Origin: Octadecabacter antarcticus 307
Lineage (GTDB): Bacteria; Pseudomonadota; Alphaproteobacteria; Rhodobacterales; Rhodobacteraceae
Length of the DNA: 64,000 bases
Reading direction: 5' to 3'
Assembly (NCBI RefSeq): GCF_000155675.2
Contig: NC_020911.1
Location: 4,748,601-4,812,600, forward strand
Below the pieces are notes generated by a model that saw nothing but the letters and a program-made list of their open reading frames with translations, was not told the origin of the DNA and searched no databases. How positions within the stretch are numbered: the stretch's first letter is position 1; each line of letters begins with the position of its first letter. The position numbers and the translations under genes were made by a program. Below, one piece after another: positions 35,952 through 43,170 of the stretch.

Positions 35952-36238
35952 TAAGAAAGGCGCTTGCGCCCAGTTCAACGCCAGACTTTCTGCACGCGCA
36001 ACACGGTGTTTTTCAACAGAATCGGCTATAAGTGAACCAGAACAGGGGGGCGGTCCGCTCGGCTTAGTAAACACTGCCGTTTACTCTGCGTTCTGATGTC
36101 TCAACAGCCTATTTCTAGGAAGCATTCCGTTCGCGCAAGAACTGAAATTCTTCAAAACCTCACAGTGCGGACAATTCGCTTATGCTCGGGTTTGATATCT
36201 TACGCCAAGTGAAGGACTACCGGCTGACGCCGGTAGCC

Positions 36239-36656
36239 TCATTTAGAGGAATGCAATTCCAGATACTGTGTGATGACGTCGTCAGTCACATTTCCAGAGG
36301 TGGTTGAGAAATATCCGCGTGCCCAAAACCGCCTGCCCCAGTAGCGCTTACGCAACTCAGGGAATTCCATCTGGATGCGGCGCGACGAGCGGCCCTTTAT
36401 GCGTTGCATAACGTTGGACAGGGACAGTTTTGGTGGGATCGACAGGAACATGTGCACATGATCGCGTCCCAGCACACCTTTTGCGATATGGACGCCCATT
36501 TCGGCCCATGTTTGCATGATAATCTCGCGTATCCGCTCTCGCATCTCACCCTGCAAAACCTTGTATCTATATTTTGTGACCCACACGACATTTTGTGACC
36601 CACACGACGTGAAATCTGTGGTAAAATCGCGTGTGCGCGGATGAGGAATAACGCAT
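36239..36656 (-). pseudogene. tnpA: IS200-type Y1 transposase TnpA, frameshifted by a 19-bp duplication
   Basis: From ATG 36656 the frame gives MRYSSSAHTRFYHRFHVVWVTK, then a duplicated 19-base unit shifts it. After removing one unit the protein continues YRYKVLQGEMRERIREII to the end, 132 residues, the standard length. The HUH motif is GRDHVHMFLS near residue 65; the nucleophilic Tyr is probably in VTDDVITQYLELH. Rolling-circle-like Y1 enzymes excise and insert the element as single-stranded DNA. The shift leaves this copy inactive. Confidence 0.88.
36572..36609. repeat. 19-bp tandem duplication inside tnpA
   Basis: Two adjacent units of TTTTGTGACCCACACGAC plus one base (36572-36590 and 36591-36609), differing at the last base. 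The unit encodes the conserved VVWVTK segment. Confidence 0.95.
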
Positions 36657-36723
36657 GATCTTCTCTCCTGAATTTTGAAACCCGCATTAGCAGTATGGTT
36701 TCAAAATTCAGGAGAGAAGATCA
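36656..36723. repeat. 27-bp perfect inverted repeat at the tnpA start
   Basis: Arms 36656-36682 and 36697-36723 are exact complements around a 14-base loop. One arm begins within the tnpA start codon and includes its ribosome binding region, so the RNA would fold and hide the start, a known style of IS200 expression control. Confidence 0.92.
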
Positions 36724-36781
36724 ATCATAGATTCGCTGAAGCTGACCGGCTAGAAGCCGGTCGTTTCGATCCATTAGTTGG

Positions 36782-37905
36782 AAAGTGAAATCTGCCCCCG
36801 TGGGCAAACACTGTGACGGGGCCGGGCTTTGGCTGGTGAAGCGCGACGATGGCGGGGCGCAATGGGTTTAGGTGGCTATCCTGCGCTCGGGCTGGCGAAC
36901 GCCCGCAAACTGTCCGAACGCTGGCGCAATGTGGCATCGGCTGGCCGTGATCCAGTGAAGGAACGCGAAGCCGAGGAACGGGCGGTACGTCGCGAAGACA
37001 TAACACTGGCAATATTGACCGCCGATGCTTTTGAATCTCGTAACGCGGAATTGAAAGGGGATGGAACAGCGGGCCGGTGGCTTTCCCCCCTGACCATTCA
37101 CGTTCTACCCAAACTGGGCCGAGTGCCGGTGACTGACCTCGACCAGCGCGATATTCGCGACACCCTTGCGCCTATCTGGCACACGAAGGCAGATACTGCG
37201 CGCAAGGCGATGAACCGGCTTTCAATCGTAATGAAGCACGCGGCGGCGCTGGGCTTAGATGTGGACCTGCAAGCGACCGACAAAGCAAAGGCGCTTCTGG
37301 GGAAAACGCGGCACATCCCTAAGAAAATTCCGGCTATGGCGTGGGCTGATGTGCAGGACTTCTATGCCAGCCTCGAAAAGCCAACGCTGACCCATCTTGC
37401 TTTGCGGCTTCTGATACTGACCGGGCTGCGCTTTGCTCCCCTGCGCAATTTACGACTGGACGATATCGAAGGTGACGTGTGGACCGTGCCAGCCGAAGCC
37501 ATGAAGGGCCGCAAAGGTGCAACAGAAGATTTCCGCGCGCCGCTTTCGAGCGAAGCCCAGCGCATCATTGATCTGGCACGCCCGCACGCTCGCAAAGGCT
37601 TCCTTTTTCCGAATACGAAGGGCGGTGTGATTAGTGATATGACCCTTTCGCGGATGATGGAACGTCGCGGACTAGAAGCGCGCCCACATGGCTTCCGCAC
37701 AAGCCTGCGCACATGGCTGGCCGAAGCGACCGACGCCCCGCATGAAGTGGCCGAAGCGATGCTGGCGCACGTCACGGTTGGTGGCGTGGTGCGCGCCTAT
37801 CGCAGAACTGACTATCTTGAGCAGCGTCGGGCACTTTCCAAACGCTGGGCCGACCATGTGACCGGCGGCGCTGGGCAGGTGGTGCAGTTGGTGGGGGCAA
37901 GCTGA
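36782..37905 (+). pseudogene. P4-type tyrosine integrase, broken near its N-terminus
   Basis: The N-terminal arm-binding part reads KVKSAPVGKHCDGAGLWLV and then KRDDGGAQWV before a stop; coding resumes in another frame at GLGGYPALGLANARKLSE, so about 12 residues are deleted with a frameshift, and the extreme start is lost near the IS200 end. The remaining 340 residues contain the core-binding domain and the catalytic residues: Arg in LTGLRFAPLRNLRLDD, His-x2-Arg in PHGFRTSLRTWLAE, and Tyr in VRAYRRTDYLEQRR. Such integrases insert islands and prophages at tRNA genes; none is seen here. Confidence 0.82.
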
Positions 37906-38758
37906 TGGCTCGGAATAAAACTGAAAAACCGACACCTCTGCTGCGACACTCGCGACTTCTGCGACATGGGGAACCCCAGATTGGCGGGTGAACGTCGTCC
38001 CTAAGGCGTGTTTCTGTGTAGTGGATACGCACACTGTATTGGCAGCCATTGAAGCTGCAGGAAGTGAAGGTCGTGCAGTATATCATCCCGAAGTTGACAA
38101 TAAAGCACACGCTGGGATTTATAGCTTATCAGTAGAGGAAGCGAACTTGCTGGCACACCTAGCAGATGAGGTTTGGTGTGAATTTTTAACCAAAGACAAT
38201 GCAGATGCCCTTCCCATGAGTGGGTGCGCGAAGTCAGTGGACGTCGAATAGACCTGCTATCTAGAAAAGTGCTGGCATATGACGGGCAAACAATTGGTCG
38301 AAAATTTGAAATAATATGGTGATTGGCACAGTTAATTCAAACTGGGCTGCACACAGATCGTCGAGCGACATTTGTGCGGACTGTGCTAAGCACACTGTCG
38401 GCGCACGAAGTGGAACACACTTTCAAACCCGTCGTGGACGGAGATCAAAACGAGGCGCTAGCCTTTTATTCGTGGCTAACTACTTTACAGAAACCTCAGC
38501 CTAGTTGGCGAGCCTTTCGTTGGAAGCAATAGTAAGGCCTCAACAACCCACCACCAGACTTAGGGTTGACAATTAGGGGGGTAAAAAATCATCCTAGACT
38601 CAGTAGCTGTTTATTTTAACAGCTGAACTAAGTTAAGTGGTGCCGCTGATAGGAACCGTATACCAAGTAGAGTCTATGTATAATAAGGTATTAGGCGTGA
38701 TCTCTGAGGTATAATGAGTTCCTCTCTGCTCTGTTTTGAGTTCCTGCCCTCCAGCATC
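37906..38758 (+). other. Non-coding or degraded stretch after the integrase
   Basis: No recognisable gene. A 28-residue frame (ATG 37905, overlapping the integrase stop, MARNKTEKPTPLLRHS) is placed like the small genes that follow such integrases. An 87-residue frame from GTG 37988 to 38251 and a 69-residue one from TTG 38323 to 38532 match nothing I know and lack good ribosome binding sites. Base composition is more AT-rich than the core genes, in keeping with island debris. Confidence 0.5.
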
Positions 38759-38821
38759 TGACCTGCGCCCCTAAAACTCCTCCAGATTTGTGTAGAGTCC
38801 GCCCAACAAAAGGACGGACAA

Positions 38822-39145
38822 ATGAAGGCGCGATTTACAGACGAACGGATCATAGCAATTATCAAAGAACAGGAATCTGGGGAGAAGACTGCTGATGTAT
38901 GTCGGCGGCACGGGATCAGTTCAGCGACGTTCTATAAATACACATCGAAGTATGGAGGCATGGAGCCGTCTGACGCGAAGCGGTTGCGGGCCTTGGAAGA
39001 CGAGAACGGGAAGCTAAAGAAGCTGCTAGCGGAACAGATGCTCCCTTCTCGGGACATTGCTGCGCAATACCCTGTCAGGCGAGGGACAATGCAATGTTGC
39101 GAGACATCAATTCAAAAAAATGGTGACGCCCGTTGGGAAGCTTAA
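38822..39145 (+). pseudogene. IS3-family OrfA, copy 2, disrupted by insert A
   Basis: Sequence and lesion are the same as in copy 1 (13484-13807): a normal helix-turn-helix and zipper start, then the 41-base insert at 39043-39083 that destroys the frame. The only protein difference I see is PVRRGTM in place of PVRPGTM within the insert. Sharing the lesion shows that the two copies descend from an already interrupted element. Confidence 0.85.
39043..39083 (-). repeat. Palindromic mini-insert A, copy 2
   Basis: Same 41 bases as 13705-13745 apart from one change (GGCGAG for GGCCAG at the right side). Confidence 0.78.
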
Positions 39146-39717
39146 AGCTGTGGTTCACTTGATGGAAACTCATCAGGTTAGCCAGCGACCATTGCCCGGC
39201 AGGCGATTGCAAAGCAATCTGCCGAGAGGGGGCGTGCGATGTCTTGCAAGTTGATCGATCAACGGTGCGGTATCCGTCTCGCCGTGGCGATGACGCTGAG
39301 TTGCGTAATGCCATCAAGCGGGTTTCGAGGGAGCGGCGACGGTTTGGTTGCCGTCGTGTTCATGTGATGATCGCGCGCGAAGGCTTTGCGGTGAACCACA
39401 AAAAGGTGAGACGCATTTACACTGAAGAGAAGCTCCAAGTGCGTCGTGGGGGCGGTAGAAAGCGCGCTTTGGGCACGCGGAAGCCGATGGTGCTGCCTGA
39501 TGGTCCTAACCAGAGATGGTCATTAGATTTTGTGTCTGACGCGCTGACTGACGGTCGCCGGTTTCGTATTCTGACGGTTGTCGATGACTTCAGCCGCGAG
39601 AACCTGGTACTTGTCGCGGACACATCATTGTCTGGTCAGCGCGTTGCCCGAGAACTGGACCGCGTAATCGCTGAGCGCGGCATGCCAAAGACGATTGTGT
39701 CGGATAACGTCCTATGC
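39120..39717 (+). pseudogene. IS3-family OrfB, copy 2, 5' part
   Basis: The first half of OrfB, with insert B at 39189-39231 breaking the frame as in copy 1. It includes [11 protein letters not shown] and IVSDNVLC, and is cut by the IS110 insertion directly after the VLC codons. It continues at 41352. Confidence 0.85.
39189..39231 (+). repeat. Palindromic mini-insert B, copy 2
   Basis: Identical to 13851-13893. Confidence 0.82.
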
Positions 39718-39724
39718 GCGGAAT

Positions 39725-39965
39725 GATTAGCTGAATTGGCGTCAGGTTATTGTCGCATCGAGGCGTCTCGACACGTTAGAAGCATTGCTCAGTTTGGCAT
39801 TTTGGTCAACGAACTGTCTCTCCCATAACAAACACAGAGTACGCTTTTGCGGCTCTCACCGTCCTTAAGACGAGATCTTTGGGTCGTTGAGCAGAAGGCC
39901 TAAACATTATCTACGAGGTCAGTTGTCTGCCTCCACGGCCCTTACAGAGAAAGGTCCTACTGCTG
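39725..39965 (-). ncRNA. Possible IS110 bridge RNA region (3' flank)
   Basis: IS110/IS1111 elements carry a structured bridge RNA in a non-coding end that pairs with target and donor. This 240-base flank is long enough; the 150-base 5' flank (41203-41351) is the alternative. I did not derive a structure, so this is only a location for the search. Confidence 0.25.
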
Positions 39966-39969
39966 TCGA

Positions 39970-41202
39970 TCACCCCTCAAAGAAGGGGCGATATGGTTCG
40001 CCGTGCTTGATGATCCCATGAACGGTTCGGGCCATCTTCGCTGCGATTGCGGTGTACGCCTTTCGGCGCAAATGGGTGTTGTGACGGTCTTTGGCGATGT
40101 AGCGCTCGAACTTGTCGCGGAAGCTGTTGGTGCGCTGCAGAATAGCAACCTGTCCAGCCATCCAAAGCGTTCGACGAAGCCGAGCATTGCCATATTTTGA
40201 CAGTTTGGTTTGCCCTCTGAATGTACCTGATTGCATAGTCGCAAGGTCCATTCCACAGAACTTCGAAAACTGCCGGTGATGACGAAAGCGCCGTACATCC
40301 CCAGCTTCTGCCAAAATTGTCAAAGCATTGATGGGACCGATTCCAGGTATCGATGTCAGTAGCTTATAATCTGGTAGGTCCTTGAGAAGCGCGACGGCGC
40401 GATCTTCAATTTGATTGCGTTGCGCGATAAGACTGCGGCCTTCCCCGAGAACCAAGCGGAACATGCTTATCGCGTCGGAATCTGCGGCAACCGGCAGTCC
40501 GACTGATACTTTGGCAGTCTCGTAGATATCTGAAAGTAAACGCTCTTTTGCAACCTTGCGGCCCACCACATCCCAAGCGTCAGCGATGAATGCCTCCTTG
40601 CTCATGGCTGAGATCAAGTGTGGTGACGGATAACGTTCAAGGAAAGCAAAGAACCAGTCACTGCGAGAACTGCGATGGAAACGATCAGCTTCGGGAAAAT
40701 ACAGCGGCAGATAATGGGTTAAAACTCGGTGCCACAACTCGGTCTTCGACTTGGATACGATGTCATGCGTTTTGGAAAGCTCTTGGATGTCGTTAGTGCC
40801 ACGCACGAGGGGGTCATGATAAAACTGCTCGTTCCCGATCTCCATCATGTGAAGAATGACCTGGGCATCCTTAGGGTCGTTTTTGTCCCAACTGTTGTGC
40901 AAGGCCTCTCGCGTTCTGGCCAGGGCCACAGATGACACCAACTTCAACTCAAAACCTGCTGCGGCAAGATGATAAGCCAAGGCACGGGGATAATTACCCG
41001 TTGCTTCAAAAGCTACACGGACAGGGCGGCCGTAGCAGGCAAGCGATGTGATTAGACGATTGAAGTCGTCTAGCTGGTTCAGAACAGTCAAACGACGGCG
41101 GCGCTTCTTGCCCGAAATAGCAATGAGACCTTCGTCACGGGCCTTCGAGATATCGATGGCCACCAAAACGGGCGCAGTTTGTGTAATAATGATATCGGTC
41201 AT
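39970..41202 (-). CDS. IS110-family DEDD recombinase
   Basis: 410 residues from ATG 41202, which has AAAGGAGA upstream; a longer frame to 41304 is not used. The N-terminal DEDD RuvC-like domain shows VLVAIDISKARDEG (Asp), VAFEATGNYPRAL (Glu) and NDPKDAQVILHM (Asp pair). The C-terminal Transposase_20 domain has LLTSIPGIGPINALTIL and FCGMDLATMQSGTFRGQ followed by LSKYGNARLRRTLWMAG, with the catalytic Ser likely in the MQSGTF stretch. No lesion is visible, so this element may be active. Such enzymes use a bridge RNA to choose their target. Confidence 0.92.
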   Translation of the reverse strand: MTDIIITQTAPVLVAIDISKARDEGLIAISGKKRRRRLTVLNQLDDFNRLITSLACYGRPVRVAFEATGNYPRALAYHLAAAGFELKLVSSVALARTREALHNSWDKNDPKDAQVILHMMEIGNEQFYHDPLVRGTNDIQELSKTHDIVSKSKTELWHRVLTHYLPLYFPEADRFHRSSRSDWFFAFLERYPSPHLISAMSKEAFIADAWDVVGRKVAKERLLSDIYETAKVSVGLPVAADSDAISMFRLVLGEGRSLIAQRNQIEDRAVALLKDLPDYKLLTSIPGIGPINALTILAEAGDVRRFRHHRQFSKFCGMDLATMQSGTFRGQTKLSKYGNARLRRTLWMAGQVAILQRTNSFRDKFERYIAKDRHNTHLRRKAYTAIAAKMARTVHGIIKHGEPYRPFFEG

Positions 41203-41351
41203 AGTTGGTCTCCTTTGCGGTGTGGTTTGTACAAAACCACCGTAGGGACCTGAGGCACGGCTATGACCACCTGCTGCGTTATTTGGGGCTGCGCAGGCAG
41301 TCATAGCCTTAAATTAGCGATATTCCGAAGGTGTTACGGCCCAGAATATAT

Positions 41352-41667
41352 CAGCATGGCGATCCTCAAATGGGTTCAAAATACGGGCATCGATTGGCAT
41401 TATATCGCGTCCCGCCGCCCGGCAGTGGTTTGCTTGCAAACCATGAGAGGGGGCAAGCCCCAGCAGAACGGGTTCATCGAAAGCTTCAACGGTAAACTAA
41501 GAGATGAATGCCTCAATGAAACGCTGTTTGCTACATTGGGCGACGCCCGCAAAACGCTTGAAGAATGGCAGGACGACTACAACTGGCGCAGACCACATTC
41601 AGCTCTGGGGAACCTGACGCCAATGGAATTTTTAGAGAGAAGGATCATCGACAAGATGGCCGCTTAA
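41352..41667 (+). pseudogene. IS3-family OrfB, copy 2, 3' part
   Basis: Carries [16 protein letters not shown], insert C (41410-41451), and [19 protein letters not shown] with the catalytic Glu, ending at TAA 41667. It matches copy 1 except for the final residues (KMAA here, KMTA there). Confidence 0.85.
41410..41451 (+). repeat. Palindromic mini-insert C, copy 2
   Basis: Identical to 14449-14490; an in-frame gain of 39 bases inside the HYIAPGKP motif. Confidence 0.78.
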
Positions 41668-41776
41668 GGTCAAAGATTTAGCACCAAGGACTCCGCGCAA
41701 AGCTGGAGGGAAATTGGGGCACAGGTCAGTGTGAACGACCACAAAGTCCGACACATCGACGTTTCAGTTTCAAAAT

Positions 41777-42087
41777 TGATGTGCTGGACATCCTCGTCCA
41801 GGTGCCATTTGTCCGCCACTTTGGGTCGATCTCGGCGGATCACCTTGGCATATTGTGATCCGAAATTCGCTACCCAAGCGCGGATGGTCTCGTAGCTGAC
41901 TATAATTCCGCGTGCTGCCAGCAAGTCCTCGACATCGCGCAAACTCATGGGAAATCGGTGATAGGCCCAGACGGCGTATGCGATGATCTCAGGAGAAAAA
42001 CGATGGCCTAAGAAGGCGCCAGATTGCTTGGGCTTGGTCATACGAATGCATACCCCGAAGGGAAATACCCCGCAACTTGACGATCCC
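41777..42087 (-). mobile_element. IS6-family remnant, left 290 bp, with a fold-back junction
   Basis: From 42087 (left terminal repeat, inward GGGATCGTCAAGTT) the element reads leftwards through the helix-turn-helix part of the transposase to about 41800. There it joins 24 bases of IS6 in the opposite orientation (GATGTGCTGGACATCCTCGT and the next four, 41777-41800) at a shared TCGTCCAG. The transposase beginning (RFPMSLRDVEDLLAARGIIV) is recognisable but the rest is gone. Confidence 0.88.
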
Positions 42088-42150
42088 GCCGCAGCCATTG
42101 ATGCCACCACCGATGATGAAAAGGTCATAGTCCAGTGCTTGGTCTGCCAT
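42088..42150 (-). pseudogene. glpD: glpD, first 21 codons
   Basis: ATG at 42150 begins MADQALDYDLFIIGGGINGC and one more Gly: the FAD-binding GxGxxG start missing from the glpD part at 17558-19080. It ends exactly at the IS6 left end (42087). Its last 8 bases, GCTGCGGC in gene sense, are the same as the 8 bases after the IS6 right end at 17558-17565. A start region with GGAACGACCCAA upstream is intact, so a short truncated peptide may still be made. Confidence 0.95.
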
Positions 42151-42249
42151 TTGGGTCGTTCCTATGAGTTGCACGTCCGTAGGGTGGGGAAACTAGTGCG
42201 AATCAAAAGGAAGAACATCGCAATCTGCGTGACGGTGCGATCCTCGCGA

Positions 42250-43170
42250 CTACCACTCAAACGCTGGCGCTTCTTTGCGGCGTGCAAGCGTCATGATGTC
42301 AGACACGTGCACCATCGGTGAAAGGTCCACGTCGGATTTTCCAGTCCTTATCAAATGCGACATTTGAGCATAAAGTGCGGGGTATTCCCCCAGTTCCGTC
42401 ACTGGCTGTTCTGTTCCATCCACAATGCAACGATTGCCGCCGTCAAGAAGATGAACACTTGTGCCATCCGTCGTAGTAAAACGCTGTTCCCAAGTTTGGG
42501 TACCCTTTTTAAGCCAATCAAAGGATGCGGTGATCCCACCCGAAAACATCATTTCAGCGCAAATTGGTGTCTGACGATTGGCGGGTGTCCGCAGCACTGC
42601 GCTTCTTAGGTGAACCGGAGCGGGCAGAACTTCTGTAAGGATCGATAGCGCATTAATTCCTGGATCCAGCACGCCCATGCCGCCCGGATCGAACACCCAG
42701 TCCTGATCGGGGTGCCATTGGCGGACGTTCTCTTTCCAATCAATGTGGCCACGTTCGACTTTCTTACCTGCAAGAGCCGATTTGGCCACTTGCACACCTT
42801 TAGCCATGCGGCTGTGCCACGTGGCGAACAACGTCTTGCCCGCGTCTCGCGCCAATGCATCCAGTGCATAAACCTCTGCCAGTGTTGCTCCGGGGGGTTT
42901 TTCGAGCATCACATGCCGACCAGCCCGTAAACACGCCGCCGCATACTCGAACCGTGGCACAGGCGGCAGGCACAGGCTTACGACCCCTATTTCGGGTCTA
43001 TCTATAAGCATAGTCTCTATATCAGTGAACGCAGGCACACCGTTCACAGTTCCAGATCGGCTCACTGTGGCGGCCAATTCCCAATCACCGGACGTCGCGA
43101 TGGACGGGACATGCTGGTCGACCGCAATCTTGCCAATTCCGACCAGTGCAACTTTCATTTTTTCAGCCAT
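42250..43170 (-). CDS. Gfo/Idh/MocA-family oxidoreductase, D-galactose 1-dehydrogenase-like
   Basis: 306 residues. The Rossmann loop VALVGIGKIAVDQHVPSI is at the N-terminus, the family EKPPGATLAEV follows near residue 95, and the catalytic-region segment WVFDPGGMGVLDPGINALSI near 170. The closest match in pattern is galactose dehydrogenase of marine alphaproteobacteria, which oxidises D-galactose or L-arabinose to the lactone. Start is ATG 43170 (sharing one base with the preceding stop). The gene is coupled to the sugar-acid dehydratase upstream and 99 bases ahead of the glpD fragment. Confidence 0.82.
   Translation of the reverse strand: MAEKMKVALVGIGKIAVDQHVPSIATSGDWELAATVSRSGTVNGVPAFTDIETMLIDRPEIGVVSLCLPPVPRFEYAAACLRAGRHVMLEKPPGATLAEVYALDALARDAGKTLFATWHSRMAKGVQVAKSALAGKKVERGHIDWKENVRQWHPDQDWVFDPGGMGVLDPGINALSILTEVLPAPVHLRSAVLRTPANRQTPICAEMMFSGGITASFDWLKKGTQTWEQRFTTTDGTSVHLLDGGNRCIVDGTEQPVTELGEYPALYAQMSHLIRTGKSDVDLSPMVHVSDIMTLARRKEAPAFEW

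Larger units (their letters stand above)
34449..36022 (+). mobile_element. IS1182-family element, copy 1
   Basis: Bounded by inverted repeats with the core TGTTGAAAAAC: TTTTGTTGAAAAAC at 34450 and the complement of TTCTGTTGAAAAAC ending at 36021. About 1.57 kb with a single, inactivated transposase gene. Confidence 0.85.
36210..36770 (-). mobile_element. IS200/IS605-family element (tnpA only)
   Basis: Subterminal hairpins mark both sides: CTACCGGC/GCCGGTAG at 36217-36236 beyond the tnpA stop and GACCGGC/GCCGGTC at 36744-36762 beyond its start, as expected for single-strand transposition of this family. Exact cleavage points cannot be set by eye. Confidence 0.75.
38759..39717 (+). mobile_element. 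IS3-family element, copy 2, left part
   Basis: Starts with TGACCTGCGCCCC at 38759 and is almost identical to 13421-14377 of copy 1, including inserts A and B. It stops just after CCTATGC at 39717, where an IS110 element begins. Confidence 0.9.
39718..41351 (-). mobile_element. IS110-family element inserted in IS3 copy 2
   Basis: About 1.63 kb between the two halves of the IS3 orfB; ends are uncertain by some 10 bases because IS110 elements lack clear terminal repeats. Non-coding flanks of the transposase are about 250 bases on its 3' side and 150 on its 5' side. Confidence 0.85.
41352..41728 (+). mobile_element. IS3-family element, copy 2, right part
   Basis: Resumes at CAGCATGGCGATCC and runs to the right terminal repeat ending at 41728. 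Includes insert C. Confidence 0.9.
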
